Origin: an uncultured archaeon
GTDB lineage: Archaea > Thermoproteota > Nitrososphaeria_A > Caldarchaeales > Wolframiiraptoraceae
Assembly: GCA_938083505.1 (NCBI GenBank)
Contig: CALKCF010000004.1
Coordinates: 93,630-157,629, forward strand
DNA length: 64,000 nucleotides
Direction: 5' to 3'
A model generated the notes under the pieces. The model was given only the letters and a program-made list of their open reading frames with translations. It had not been told where the DNA came from and did not search any database. Positions 26,469 through 35,718 of the stretch are shown one piece after another. The position numbers were made by a program, and so were the translations under genes. Within the stretch, counting starts at the first letter, position 1. Each line of letters opens with the position of its first letter.

Positions 26469-28061
26469 TCAATCGGAGTGCAGGTATGGTTCGAGCAACC
26501 TAAGAACTTCGTCTTTACCTATGTCGAACAAATAGGGGCCTAGTCTTGGACCCCTGGGTATGCCTAAGAATATTTCGTAAAGCTTTCTGAAGAATTGCCG
26601 GGGTTCTATTCTGTTGGAACGGGCGAGCTCGAATATACTGTGCTGGAGTTCATCTGGAGTGTTAACCTCGCGTATCTTCGATACCAGTTGTCTGAGCGCC
26701 AACTTCTCATTCTTGCTCAACTCCACCAGACCTCTCTTTAACCTACCGAATTTATGTGCATAATTTATCGCTAGCCTGGCCCTCCTCAGCACCTCCTCGT
26801 CAACTTTGTAACCGTACTTTATGAGTCTAGAGATTACGAATTCCTCGACCCTTCCTTGGGGGGCAAAGCTGGCTAACTCCACGAGCAGGTTATAGGGAAC
26901 ATGCGTCTTGGGTTTGCTTGGCGGTCTAAGGTGATGAATGTACTCGTACAGTCCCTTTAGACGCATTTCAGCCGTTTTTGTAGTAGCTCTTTGCTTACCG
27001 AAGTAAATGTCTTCTATGTAGTCAACTTCGTCCATTAACTTAGGTATGCTCTTATATGATAATCTCCTAGTTCCAGTATATCTTTTATACAAAAGAAGGA
27101 GCAAACTCTCTGGCGTCCCATATTTCAGCCACTCCTGCGGTGTAAAGACGTTACCTGCGGATTTAGATATCTTCCTCCCATGTTCGTCCAAAAACATCTC
27201 GTATCTGATATGATAAGGCGGCACGAAGTTTAAAATACGTTCAGCTACCAAGTCGTTCACCTTAACGGAATCTGCTATGTCTTTCCCGTAAGCCTCAAAC
27301 CTTATGTCAAGCCTAGCCCACCTAGCAGCAAACTCTACTTTCCAGGCCAGCTTCCCATCAGCCTTCCTTATGTCCGCCTCTCCTTCATATCCGCACCCTT
27401 CTATCTTCTTACCCTTTATTTCAACACCTTCACATCTGTATTTTACGATGAACCTTTTTTGATCGTACTCATAGGCATTTGCCGTGTATATCCTTCCACA
27501 TTCTTTGCATATAGGAAAGTACGGAAGAACCTTTAGGAATTTGTCCTGACCTACTGTTTCGTATATTATGTAACCTATAGTGGACGAGTTCCTTAGAATT
27601 TTATCTATCACATTGGCCAGCATTCCCCCTTCGTAAACTTTTTTTGCCGAAAAGAATTTGTACTCTATGTTAATCGCGTCGAGAGCGTCCCTCAGCATAC
27701 CGCTCATATGCTCGCTATAGGAATTATGACAACCGAATGGGTCTGGTATATGAGACACGGGTTTTAGCAAGTATTCTTGGAGCCAAGGGGGCATATCAGA
27801 AGGTACTCTCCTCAAACCGTCCATGTCGTCCGCAAAAGTCACAGTTTCAGAATTGTAACCAAGGTTTTTGAGGGCCAGCGTTACACCATAAGCCCTTACA
27901 GCATCTGATAGGCTTCCAATATGCGGTATTCCTGAGGCGCCAAGACCGCTTTCAGTTCTTATCATGCTTAGGTCTCTACCTAAATAGACTTCGCGCTCAA
28001 TTATCTTGTTGGCTACTGCATCTAGCCATGTTCCTTTTCCGATTATCTCGTTCTTTTTCAT
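26469..28061 (-). CDS. lysS: Lysyl-tRNA synthetase, class I
   Basis: About 530 residues. The HIGH-like motif is SGIPHIGSLSDAVRAYG, and the KMSKS-like motif is RKISKSAGNVFTP. A zinc-ribbon region (CKECGRIY, CEGVEIKGKKIEGCGYEG) lies between. Class I LysRS is structurally unrelated to the class II enzyme. An in-frame ATG exists at 28121, but a TATA-like CTTTTAAGG at about 28089-28098 (minus strand) predicts initiation near 28067, favouring the ATG at 28061, which also gives the family-like MKKNEIIGKGTWLDAVANKI start. Confidence 0.93.
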   Translation of the reverse strand: MKKNEIIGKGTWLDAVANKIIEREVYLGRDLSMIRTESGLGASGIPHIGSLSDAVRAYGVTLALKNLGYNSETVTFADDMDGLRRVPSDMPPWLQEYLLKPVSHIPDPFGCHNSYSEHMSGMLRDALDAINIEYKFFSAKKVYEGGMLANVIDKILRNSSTIGYIIYETVGQDKFLKVLPYFPICKECGRIYTANAYEYDQKRFIVKYRCEGVEIKGKKIEGCGYEGEADIRKADGKLAWKVEFAARWARLDIRFEAYGKDIADSVKVNDLVAERILNFVPPYHIRYEMFLDEHGRKISKSAGNVFTPQEWLKYGTPESLLLLLYKRYTGTRRLSYKSIPKLMDEVDYIEDIYFGKQRATTKTAEMRLKGLYEYIHHLRPPSKPKTHVPYNLLVELASFAPQGRVEEFVISRLIKYGYKVDEEVLRRARLAINYAHKFGRLKRGLVELSKNEKLALRQLVSKIREVNTPDELQHSIFELARSNRIEPRQFFRKLYEIFLGIPRGPRLGPYLFDIGKDEVLRLLEPYLHSD

Positions 28062-28129
28062 CAAGCAAAGCTTCATAATGGAACGAGCCTTAAAAGTTTT
28101 AGCTTTAGGGTAAATAAGCACATCAACTA

Positions 28130-28987
28130 CTAGAAAAGTTGAGCAACCACACTCATGGAAGCTTCGTCAAAGCGGACAGAAAAACCTGCCTCTCTAAGCC
28201 TTCTCATCACACCTACCCAGAGCTTTATTCCCCTTTTTATTCCAGGCTGACCTACATAATGAATCAAAATCCCGTCTGGTTTTAAGACTTTGGCAAGTTT
28301 CTTATAAAACTCTAAACTGTAAAGGTGACCTGCAAGGGAAAACCGTGGCGGGTCATGTATTATAACGTTAAATTCCCTCTCAAAAGTGTCAACGACTTCG
28401 TACACATCACCAAGGATCACCTCAACATTTTCACTAGCTAAATTCCTTGACCAAGGATTTATCCTAGCAAGCTCTAACACGTTCTTATCTACCTCCACCG
28501 TGATTACGGAGGCTGCACCTCTTGAGATAGCACTTATGGCCGTGTAGCCTAGACCCATACAAGTATCCAGAACGCGCTTACCGCGAAAGCTTTTCACATT
28601 CCTAAGCTTAAGCCTTGTATCTTCATCCGGTGTGACATCTTTTATCCTATGCATATGTATGCCGTCGATCTCAAGCGTTGGTGGTTTTCCCCACTTCACT
28701 ATTACGAGCTTATAAAAGTGCTCGCCGACTATTACTGCCGGCTTCACGTCTCTTGCTCTTAAAATGTACACGTCTCGTGGCCTTTTCGCAGACTCCTCGA
28801 TGACCTTCCAATCTACAAACCTCCCACTAACTTCTACACCTGTCTCCGTCAACCTGCATGACTTTTTTGATATTGCAAGGTCAAAAGAAACCGCAACCTC
28901 GGAAAGACTGCGCCTTTTAGCATCGAGTAGCTCCTTTGCTACTGGCTCGGCAAGTAATGGCTCATCGAGGGGGTCGAACTTCATCAT
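28130..28987 (-). CDS. Class I SAM-dependent methyltransferase
   Basis: About 285 residues. Motif I is VLDTCMGLGYTAI, followed by VEVDKNVLELA. Motif IV HDPPRF suggests an N-methyltransferase-like active site, and LKPDGILIHYVG follows. The N-terminal 120 residues form an additional domain with a WGKPPTLEIDGIHMHRIKD segment. The substrate is unknown. The start is the ATG at 28987 (or 28984), placed exactly at the initiation point predicted from the two-way TATA element at 29006-29016, so the message should be leaderless. Confidence 0.75.
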   Translation of the reverse strand: MMKFDPLDEPLLAEPVAKELLDAKRRSLSEVAVSFDLAISKKSCRLTETGVEVSGRFVDWKVIEESAKRPRDVYILRARDVKPAVIVGEHFYKLVIVKWGKPPTLEIDGIHMHRIKDVTPDEDTRLKLRNVKSFRGKRVLDTCMGLGYTAISAISRGAASVITVEVDKNVLELARINPWSRNLASENVEVILGDVYEVVDTFEREFNVIIHDPPRFSLAGHLYSLEFYKKLAKVLKPDGILIHYVGQPGIKRGIKLWVGVMRRLREAGFSVRFDEASMSVVAQLF

Positions 28988-29005
28988 AGATATGGTTAAA
29001 GCTAG

Positions 29006-29016
29006 GCTATTTAAGC
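29006..29016. promoter_or_regulatory. Shared TATA element between divergent genes
   Basis: GCTATTTAAGC reads as a TATA-like box on both strands. On the minus strand it predicts initiation near 28985, at the methyltransferase ATG. On the plus strand it predicts initiation near 29037. Only about 40-60 nt separate the two coding regions, so one element probably serves both genes. Confidence 0.5.
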
Positions 29017-29024
29017 AGAATTTT

Positions 29025-29840
29025 GTGATAAAAGCGAAGGCAGCAATATTGACGTCCACAAAGGACACAGCATCTATGCTTGTTAGGAAAATCCTGTTAG
29101 AAAATTTTGGATTTAAAGAATCTGATTGGTTTTTTAACAGTAATCCTGTCTTTATTAAAAATGACATAATTCTTGTGACACTTGACATGCCACTAATCCA
29201 TGCGGAAGGTGTAGACAAAACGTTAGATGTATCCCTTATCGTAGCTGCCTCAAAGCATGTATCGAAGAGTGGTATAAATGCGCTACTCACACACCCTGTC
29301 GGAAATTGGGGCTCAGATATACGTCAAGGCGGTATGGCATTTAAGCTCTCTAGAACGTCTTGCGCAGCTCTCACAGCATCTTTACTAACGCTCTATGAAG
29401 ATTCGGGCTCTTTACGGAGCTGGTCCGTCGGTCTTGAAGTAACGCACCATGGTCCATTTAGCACAAAGCCCTTAATATTCGTGGAATTTGGGGGCCCGGA
29501 GAACGAACTAAATAACGTTAGTGCAGCAGAGGCTGTGGCAGCCGCGGCGATTGCTGCCATCGAAAGACCAAGGCTTTTGGAACCTGCTGTAGGGTTTGGA
29601 GGTGGGCATTATGCCCCACTATTTACAAAACTTGTGCTTTCAGGTGAGTATTCATTTGGCCACATGCTACCGAAATACGCATTTCCAGTAACTAGGGAGA
29701 TAATATTACAGGCCTTTGAAATGACGGTTGAAAAACCTGATGTGGCTGTCATAGACTGTAATGGTATTCCTGCTACAGACCGACAAGCGCTTCAATCTAT
29801 TTTGGAGAAGCTTGAAAAAAAGGTAGCGAAGAAAAAGTGA
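29025..29840 (+). CDS. dtdA: D-aminoacyl-tRNA deacylase DtdA (GEK1 family)
   Basis: The family segments AILTSTKDTASM, LLTHPVGNWG, EVTHHGPFSTKP and VGFGGGHYAP are all present. DtdA removes D-amino acids mischarged on tRNA, protecting translation in the cytoplasm. The start is uncertain: ATG 28992 lies upstream of the shared TATA element and would not be transcribed from it. GTG 29025 gives the usual short N-terminal strand, and TTG 29049 would match a transcript from about 29037. I list GTG 29025. The gene is divergent from the methyltransferase. Confidence 0.88.
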   Translation: MIKAKAAILTSTKDTASMLVRKILLENFGFKESDWFFNSNPVFIKNDIILVTLDMPLIHAEGVDKTLDVSLIVAASKHVSKSGINALLTHPVGNWGSDIRQGGMAFKLSRTSCAALTASLLTLYEDSGSLRSWSVGLEVTHHGPFSTKPLIFVEFGGPENELNNVSAAEAVAAAAIAAIERPRLLEPAVGFGGGHYAPLFTKLVLSGEYSFGHMLPKYAFPVTREIILQAFEMTVEKPDVAVIDCNGIPATDRQALQSILEKLEKKVAKKK

Positions 29841-29895
29841 TTTCGTAAAAGGTACAGCAAACTTTTATTATCGCATATTCATAAGGGCTGAGTAA

Positions 29896-30459
29896 GTGTT
29901 CGTCGACATGAACGAGGTTAAGAAAATAGTGAAGGAATCCACTGTTGCCGAGATCGTATCAGTCAGTGGTGGAGTAATTGCTGGGATTACGCTCTCAGCC
30001 ATGACAGGTATAATAAAGGAGATACCTGGGGTAATGGTTGCTATACCAGCGTTCTTAAACATGAGAGGTGCTGTCTTCACCTCCTTTGGTGCGAGAATAT
30101 CTACATGGTTACACCTTGGTGAGCTCAAGCCAGTCTACAGAATAAAGGGTTTGGCCCTGGAGGAAGTTGCTGCATCCTTCGTGCTGGGCGTCTCGCAGTC
30201 TATATTGATAGGCTTTCTCGCTTATATTGTCTCCTTCTTCATGGGTGCCATACCGTCCCTGCCTATACTCCTAGGGCTTTTTACCATAGCAGGCGCCCTG
30301 TCGAACATCATACTGATTACGATAACGTACTACTCAGACATCTTCTTATATAAAAGGGGGATAGATCCAGAGAATGTTATAGGTCCGTACATAACAACCG
30401 TCGGCGATACCATAGGCCTTCTTTGTATAATCTTAGCCTATGCGGTGATTATCCCATGA
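29896..30459 (+). CDS. MgtE-like divalent cation transporter, first membrane half
   Basis: A 187-residue membrane protein with about five hydrophobic spans and the MgtE-domain signatures PAFLNMRGAVFTSFGARIST and ITTVGDTIGL, the latter with the pore-region Asp. It lacks the cytoplasmic N and CBS domains of bacterial MgtE. The GTG start is 4 nt after the point predicted from a TATA-like ACTTTTATTA at 29861-29870. It overlaps the second half by 4 nt (ATGA), so both are translated together. Confidence 0.85.
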   Translation: MFVDMNEVKKIVKESTVAEIVSVSGGVIAGITLSAMTGIIKEIPGVMVAIPAFLNMRGAVFTSFGARISTWLHLGELKPVYRIKGLALEEVAASFVLGVSQSILIGFLAYIVSFFMGAIPSLPILLGLFTIAGALSNIILITITYYSDIFLYKRGIDPENVIGPYITTVGDTIGLLCIILAYAVIIP

Positions 30460-31016
30460 GAATAGTCTTCTGGAAGGTTCTGAAGGAGGGAAGGATATCC
30501 TTGACTTTAGCTGCAATCGTCGAGATATTTGCTGGAACTATTTTAGAGATTCATCTTGAGTCCCTTATAGCTCTACCGATACTGCTTGCGATCATACCAC
30601 CACTAAATGACATGGTAGGTGACCTTGGAACGATAATTGTTGCAAGGTTAAACACGTCGTTTTATCTCGGTACCGTTGATCCAAGGATCCTTAAGAATAA
30701 AGGAATGAGAGTAAACTACACGGCTCTATCTCTTGTCAGCGTCATAGTGTGTTTATACATAAGTATTGTAATGTTGTCTATCTATGCTTTCCCATATGTA
30801 AACCTATCCATAATCGCTACAGTCTTTCAGGTAGTGTTAATAGCTGGAATAATCGCCGTCTCCATTACGCTCTTTCTAGGCATGCTTCTATCGACTATCA
30901 GCTTTAGAAGAGGCCATGACCCAAACGTCATGGTGATGCCCATCATCACAGTCATAGGGGATTTTTTAGGCATCATGAGTATCGTACTCGTTGCCAAAAT
31001 GCTTTCTCTAGCTTAG
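30456..31016 (+). CDS. MgtE-like divalent cation transporter, second membrane half
   Basis: A 186-residue partner of the preceding gene, with ALPILLAIIPPLNDMVGDLGT and ITVIGDFLGIMS marking a second MgtE-type domain. Two such half-size subunits probably form a pore equivalent to MgtE/SLC41, moving Mg2+ or a similar ion. The start at 30456 (ATGA overlap) is preferred over an earlier in-frame one. The PhoU-RCK gene follows about 290 nt later, as in many archaeal MgtE clusters. Confidence 0.82.
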   Translation: MRIVFWKVLKEGRISLTLAAIVEIFAGTILEIHLESLIALPILLAIIPPLNDMVGDLGTIIVARLNTSFYLGTVDPRILKNKGMRVNYTALSLVSVIVCLYISIVMLSIYAFPYVNLSIIATVFQVVLIAGIIAVSITLFLGMLLSTISFRRGHDPNVMVMPIITVIGDFLGIMSIVLVAKMLSLA

Positions 31017-31308
31017 CTAACCTCAGCAATTCGAATTTCTTAATGAAAAATTCAGGCCCCTCCAGAAGAGTCTGTCTACAAAATATGTTAATCCTAAGAA
31101 ATTTCTGAGAAACATTGCTTCCTATGATGGTAAGTTAATGAAGTGCGAAAATAAGTTTTTAGTCATGTTGGTTATTCAGATCCAAGAAATCAGTTTCTCC
31201 CCGAATGTTCTTTATATAATTACATGTTTTCACACCCTTTATAAATGGACGACATTAAATTATATATCGAGCTTTCAATGATAAAGATAGTGAGGTTAGG
31301 AGGTACAG

Positions 31309-32535
31309 TTGTCTAAAGCCTCCAAACAACGAAAGTTAAAGCCTACAAATTTGAAAGATATATTAATTCAGATGAAGGATACCTCAGAATTGATGCTGGA
31401 CCTTGCCTTCTCTACGATACTCTTTGAGGAGGACTATTTTGCAGAAGAGGTCCTTGAGTTGGAAAAGGAAATGACAGAGTTATGCTTCAAAGCAAGAGAA
31501 GTCGTTATGATGGCATCGAAGGGCATAAAAGAGGTTGAGAGTCTATCAGCAATCCTTCAAATAATTCAAGCTGCTGAAAAGTTCAGCAACGCTGCTGTTG
31601 AGATTGCGACGATAGAACTTAGGGATATTGGTCTTCCAAAAACGTTCTTCAGGACAATGCACCTAATTGAGGAAACGATAACGTCCTTAATCGTGCCTGA
31701 AAATTCAGCTGCCATTGGAAAACGACTGGATTATATAGAGAAGGAAACAGGTATGCAGATAATCACGATGAAAAGGGATAATCAGTGGCTGATAAAGCCC
31801 GATGGTAAAATAACCTTGAAGGTGGGCGATAGGCTGATAGCAAAAGGACCATTCGAGGCCCTTTCCAATTTTGAGATTTTCATATTGGGTAAGCACGTAA
31901 TGATGCCAAGCATATCGGAGTTAATGGAACCTGAATCCCAAAGGAAGATACGTGAAATGTTGGTTGAGATGATGAACCTTTCACAACTTTCTGTTGACCT
32001 TGCATATTCTTCAACGATATTTTATAGTAAAGAGATAGCCGAAGAAGTGTTAAAAGTGGAGGAAAAGATGGACTATATGCAGGAAGCTGTAGAGCATGAG
32101 ATTCTGCTTTTTGCGAAAGTTACCGATAATGTAAAGCTTCTAAAAGGGTTGCTGAGGCTTGCTTGGGCATTAGAGACCATAGCCGATGCTAGCGTTGAGA
32201 TGGCGAACGTCGTACTGAGCAATATAGCTCTGCATCCGGTATTTGTGTTGGCAATGGGAGAAAGCGATGAAGTGATAAGTAAGATAGAAGTTAAGCCGAA
32301 TAGCAAGCTGGACAGGCTGACGATTACAGAGTGTGGGCTTCAGTCTAATATGGGAATTCAGATAGTGACCATAAGGAAGGCACTCACGGGTAATTGGGAG
32401 TACTATCCAAAGGGAGATAGTAAGATAGAAGCAGGCGACGTTCTTATAATAAAGGGTAGCAGGGAGGCGATTGAATCCTTTATTAACTTAACCACAACAG
32501 AAGAGAGTGTTCCGAATGAATCCAGACAAGTTTAA
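31309..32535 (+). CDS. Double PhoU-RCK_C regulatory protein
   Basis: A 408-residue protein built of two similar halves. Each has a PhoU-like helical bundle (DTSELMLDLAFSTILFEE; MNLSQLSVDLAYSSTIFY) followed by an RCK_C/TrkA_C-like beta domain (GKITLKVGDRLIAKGP; SKIEAGDVLIIKGSREA). RCK_C domains bind small ligands, so this may gate the MgtE-like transporter encoded before it. The TTG start at 31309 follows a strong GGAGGT. A TATA-like TTTATAAATGG at about 31240 gives a short leader. Confidence 0.85.
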   Translation: MSKASKQRKLKPTNLKDILIQMKDTSELMLDLAFSTILFEEDYFAEEVLELEKEMTELCFKAREVVMMASKGIKEVESLSAILQIIQAAEKFSNAAVEIATIELRDIGLPKTFFRTMHLIEETITSLIVPENSAAIGKRLDYIEKETGMQIITMKRDNQWLIKPDGKITLKVGDRLIAKGPFEALSNFEIFILGKHVMMPSISELMEPESQRKIREMLVEMMNLSQLSVDLAYSSTIFYSKEIAEEVLKVEEKMDYMQEAVEHEILLFAKVTDNVKLLKGLLRLAWALETIADASVEMANVVLSNIALHPVFVLAMGESDEVISKIEVKPNSKLDRLTITECGLQSNMGIQIVTIRKALTGNWEYYPKGDSKIEAGDVLIIKGSREAIESFINLTTTEESVPNESRQV

Positions 32536-33037
32536 TCTGATTGTGACAACTTTAAGGGGTATGGAATCGATCTCGGCGTCTGAGTTAGTAGACATACTAA
32601 AACGCATGGGTGACCCATCCCCTAAAGTCGAGCAGACCAGGGTCTCAGGGGTTCTAACGGCCAAAACTTCTCTAAATCCCGTCAATTTGGTCGAGAGGTT
32701 GAAGGATATCACCGAAAAGGAGCCATGGTTTGTTAGAAATATACAAAGGGTCATACCTGTCAATGAGGTTGTCGAAACGAACGCTGAAAGGATAGCTGAC
32801 GTTGCATCTAAACTTGCCCAAATCATACCTGAGGACCATACCTTCAGAATCACCGTAGAAAAGAGGCACACGCAACTTTCGAGTAAAGAGGTAATAGAAG
32901 CAGTGGCCGCCAAAATTAACAGAAAGGTCAACTTAGAGAACCCTGATTGGGTCGTTCTAATCGAAATTCTGGGCGGCTTAACGGGCGTATCTGTAATTAA
33001 GCCGGACCAAATATTCAGTGCCTCAAAGCACAGCTAG
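32516..33037 (+). CDS. THUMP-domain protein, Tan1-like
   Basis: A single THUMP domain: LIVTTLRGMESISASELVD, then WFVRNIQRVIPVNEVV and FRITVEKRHTQLSSKEVIEAVA, ending GLTGVSVIKPDQIFS. THUMP domains bind the acceptor end of tRNA. A stand-alone copy of this kind resembles Tan1, which helps acetylate tRNA cytidine 12 in eukaryotes. The start overlaps the PhoU-RCK gene. I favour the ATG at 32516 over the GTG at 32507. Confidence 0.78.
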   Translation: MNPDKFNLIVTTLRGMESISASELVDILKRMGDPSPKVEQTRVSGVLTAKTSLNPVNLVERLKDITEKEPWFVRNIQRVIPVNEVVETNAERIADVASKLAQIIPEDHTFRITVEKRHTQLSSKEVIEAVAAKINRKVNLENPDWVVLIEILGGLTGVSVIKPDQIFSASKHS

Positions 33038-33038
33038 T

Positions 33039-33965
33039 TTAGCCAATATAGCTTCTTGCTATCCTTAACGCTTTCCTCACAACATCGGTAGCCGACTTAC
33101 CGAAGACGTACGTCATGGGTTCTAAGCCAACACCTCCTTTATCAAATACAATATCCAGCTCGCCATATTTTTTGAAAGCTGCAGTAACTGCATCTATCAC
33201 AGCCTCTTCGTCGCTCACGTCTCCCTTTTCCGTATAGGCTACATTCATTCCTAATTTCTTGGCCGCAAGTTCGACACCTTCATCACATTTTATATTCATA
33301 ACAGCTCTAACCTCATTCTTAACTGTTCTAACTCGTAGAAGTACCCTTGCCATATGTTTTGAGGCGCCAAACTCAGGCCTACTCATGGGCTTTGGTCGGT
33401 CTTTTAGGGCAATGATCCTTCCTGGTATGGCAGCAACGTCCGTTTCGGATCTGGCATCCTTCAACGACACGGCTATGTTGACCGCTACCTCAGGTATCAA
33501 CTTCACAAAGTAGCTTGAGCCTTCCAGCATATAGAGTGCGTGCTCTAAATCTCTTAACACCTCAATGTGTTCGACAGATGGATATGTTGGAGCTTTGAGA
33601 CATACATGACATTCGCTCAATGAGGGATACATATTCCTATGATATTTACAGAGTAAGCCCTTTGAAAGTATTTCTTTCCAAAAGGCATAAAATATCTCGT
33701 TTGCCTTTACCGCACCTTCCAATATATCGTTGGAGATGAGCTTTACAAGATTATCCACCTCATCTAAAGGTATGCCTATAGACTGAAGCCTCTTCTTGTA
33801 ATAGTTGGCATCTTTTGATAGGTACAGACTAACGGCCGCTTGTGTTATTCCGAGAAGGGCAGCTATCCTTGACTGGCTCATCCCACCTTTCCTGAGCTCA
33901 AGCGCAACCAGACCTCTCATTGCTGGTAAAAACTCACGAATCATTATCTCGCATGGAGGGAACAT
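33039..33965 (-). CDS. thiR: ThiR-type regulator: HTH fused to ThiN domain
   Basis: A 308-residue protein. The N-terminus PPCEIMIREFLPAMR leads into a helix-turn-helix (SQSRIAALLGITQAAVSLYL). Two or three cysteines (CKYHRN, CHVC) follow. The C-terminal part (AAKKLGMNVAY, FDKGGVGLEPMTYVFG) is the ThiN fold that senses thiamine phosphates. Archaeal ThiR represses thiamine genes. No thiamine gene is in this window, so its targets are elsewhere. Its start is divergent from egsA. Confidence 0.85.
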   Translation of the reverse strand: MFPPCEIMIREFLPAMRGLVALELRKGGMSQSRIAALLGITQAAVSLYLSKDANYYKKRLQSIGIPLDEVDNLVKLISNDILEGAVKANEIFYAFWKEILSKGLLCKYHRNMYPSLSECHVCLKAPTYPSVEHIEVLRDLEHALYMLEGSSYFVKLIPEVAVNIAVSLKDARSETDVAAIPGRIIALKDRPKPMSRPEFGASKHMARVLLRVRTVKNEVRAVMNIKCDEGVELAAKKLGMNVAYTEKGDVSDEEAVIDAVTAAFKKYGELDIVFDKGGVGLEPMTYVFGKSATDVVRKALRIARSYIG

Positions 33966-34084
33966 TTCGTCCTGATATTGTTATGGTTGCAGTAGTTTAT
34001 AACCTTCTGTTTAGAAACAGTAAATGTATTTGTCTGACTATTCTTCTGTCTTTTTATGAAGGCTGAGATGCTTTGGTCCACACA

Positions 34085-35116
34085 ATGTGGCTTCCAAATA
34101 TAATAATTATCGGAAGAGGTTTGAAGGATAAGGTCGCCGAGGTCGCGCTTACAGCATCAAACGGTCAGCCGGTACTCATCGTTACGGGAAAGACCGCCTA
34201 CAGTATATATGGGCGCACGGTTTCCGAAGCGATAGGAGAAAGAATCGATATTGAAGTTCACCAAGTTGGGGCAGATTTTTCCCAGGAGTTAAAAATTATC
34301 CACACGATTCTCTCTAAAAAAAGGTTTGGCGCAGTCGTAGGAATAGGTGGTGGTAAGGTAATAGACATATCCAAAGCGTCAGCACATAAGGCGGGTGTGA
34401 GATTTGTGAGCGTTCCGACGGTTGCATCTCACGATGGCATAGCAAGCCCTATGGCCTCTGTGATGGACAGCAGTCAACTATATTCTATAATGGTGAGTAT
34501 GCCGTTTGCTATAGTAGCAGATATAGACACCATAGAAAAGGCTCCGCATAGGTACGTAGCAAGCGGCTGTGGGGACCTTGTAGCTAAATATACAGCAGTC
34601 AGGGACTGGAAGTTAAGCCATAAGATTACCGGTGAGTACTTCGGCGATTACGCTGCAAGCCTCGCATACATGAGCGCAGAGATAATTTTCAAGAATGCAA
34701 AAAAGATAGGTAGAAGAGAACAGGACAGCATCAGGACGGTTGTCGAGGCCCTGATAAGCGCAGGTGTAGCGATGGGAATAGCTGGAAGTAGTAGGCCATG
34801 TAGCGGCTCTGAGCATTTGATAAGTCACGCATTAAGTCGTTTGATGGAAGAGCCACCGTTACACGGTGAAAGGTGCGGAGTTTCTACGATATTTGCGGCG
34901 TTTGCGCAGAAAGCCGCATGGAAAAAGGTCAAATCTGCTCTATCTTCAGTCGGTGCTCCTTCAAATTTGTCGGAATTAGGAGTTGATGAGCAGACGTTTG
35001 TGAAGGCAGTTGTCATGGCGCCGGACATAAGGCCAGATAGATATACAATTCTCCATAAATTAAGGCTGACTGAGTCAGATGTAAGGCAAATGCTTAGGGA
35101 CGCTGAACTTAACTAA
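34085..35116 (+). CDS. egsA: sn-Glycerol-1-phosphate dehydrogenase
   Basis: About 343 residues with the cofactor loop VVGIGGGKVIDISK, SVPTVASHDGIASP, and zinc-binding positions in SGCGDL, GSEHLISHAL and LHGERCG. It makes G1P from DHAP with NAD(P)H, setting the archaeal membrane-lipid stereochemistry. An upstream TTG start at 34073 is possible, but a TATA-like element at about 34050-34058 places initiation near 34080, so the ATG at 34085 is preferred. Confidence 0.95.
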   Translation: MWLPNIIIIGRGLKDKVAEVALTASNGQPVLIVTGKTAYSIYGRTVSEAIGERIDIEVHQVGADFSQELKIIHTILSKKRFGAVVGIGGGKVIDISKASAHKAGVRFVSVPTVASHDGIASPMASVMDSSQLYSIMVSMPFAIVADIDTIEKAPHRYVASGCGDLVAKYTAVRDWKLSHKITGEYFGDYAASLAYMSAEIIFKNAKKIGRREQDSIRTVVEALISAGVAMGIAGSSRPCSGSEHLISHALSRLMEEPPLHGERCGVSTIFAAFAQKAAWKKVKSALSSVGAPSNLSELGVDEQTFVKAVVMAPDIRPDRYTILHKLRLTESDVRQMLRDAELN

Positions 35117-35718
35117 AGTTTCAGCTTTGCGTAAACTTCCTTCAGGTTCTGCTCAACCTTTTCCTTTATCTGTTCATAGTAGTTGTTTCCTTTGGAATCT
35201 ATGATAACGAATAGTGGTCCGAATTCTTCTACCTCCATGACCCATAGGGCTTCAGGAACGCCTAAATCTAGCCAATGAACGCCTGCAACCCTTCGGATGC
35301 CTTTTGCACCTAACGCACCAGCGCCTCCAGTGAATATTGTGTAAACCGCGCCGAACTTCTTACAAGCCTCTGTCGTGCGCTTTCCCATACCACCCTTTCC
35401 GATGATTACCCTCACTCCCGACTTTTCTATGAAATCGTACTCATATGCTTCTATCCTGGTACTTGTTGTAGGTCCTGCGGAGACGATCTCCCATTCGCCG
35501 TCTTTTTTCTTGACTATCGGACCCATATGATATATCGCACCACCTCTGAAATCCACCGGTGGCCCCTCTCCCTTTGCTATGAGCTCCAACGACCTTTTGT
35601 GGCCCGCATCCCTCAATGTGTAAACGGTTCCAGTAATGTATATTATATCGCCGACCGAAAGCTTCCTGACTTCCTCCTCACTGATCGGTGTTTTTAACCT
35701 ATATTCTGTCACATTCAT
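35113..35718 (-). CDS. fumB: Fumarate hydratase class I, beta subunit
   Basis: A 201-residue subunit with AGPTTSTRIEAYEYDFIE, GKGGMGKRTTEACKKFGAVY and FPTGGAGA-like TGGAGALGAKGIRRV. It is the C-terminal half of two-subunit class I [4Fe-4S] fumarase (fumarate to malate). The start overlaps the alpha subunit stop (4 nt, ATGA), so they are translationally coupled. Its end overlaps the egsA end by 4 nt. Confidence 0.9.
   Translation of the reverse strand: MNVTEYRLKTPISEEEVRKLSVGDIIYITGTVYTLRDAGHKRSLELIAKGEGPPVDFRGGAIYHMGPIVKKKDGEWEIVSAGPTTSTRIEAYEYDFIEKSGVRVIIGKGGMGKRTTEACKKFGAVYTIFTGGAGALGAKGIRRVAGVHWLDLGVPEALWVMEVEEFGPLFVIIDSKGNNYYEQIKEKVEQNLKEVYAKLKL

Noticed and set aside
28764..28991. Longer DtdA starting at 28764
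   Set aside because: It overlaps the methyltransferase coding sequence on the other strand, and the added residues show the low-complexity pattern of a shadow frame.
28988..29290. N-terminal extension of the methyltransferase to 29290
   Set aside because: This stretch is antisense to DtdA coding sequence and has no family-like residues; the promoter lies inside it.
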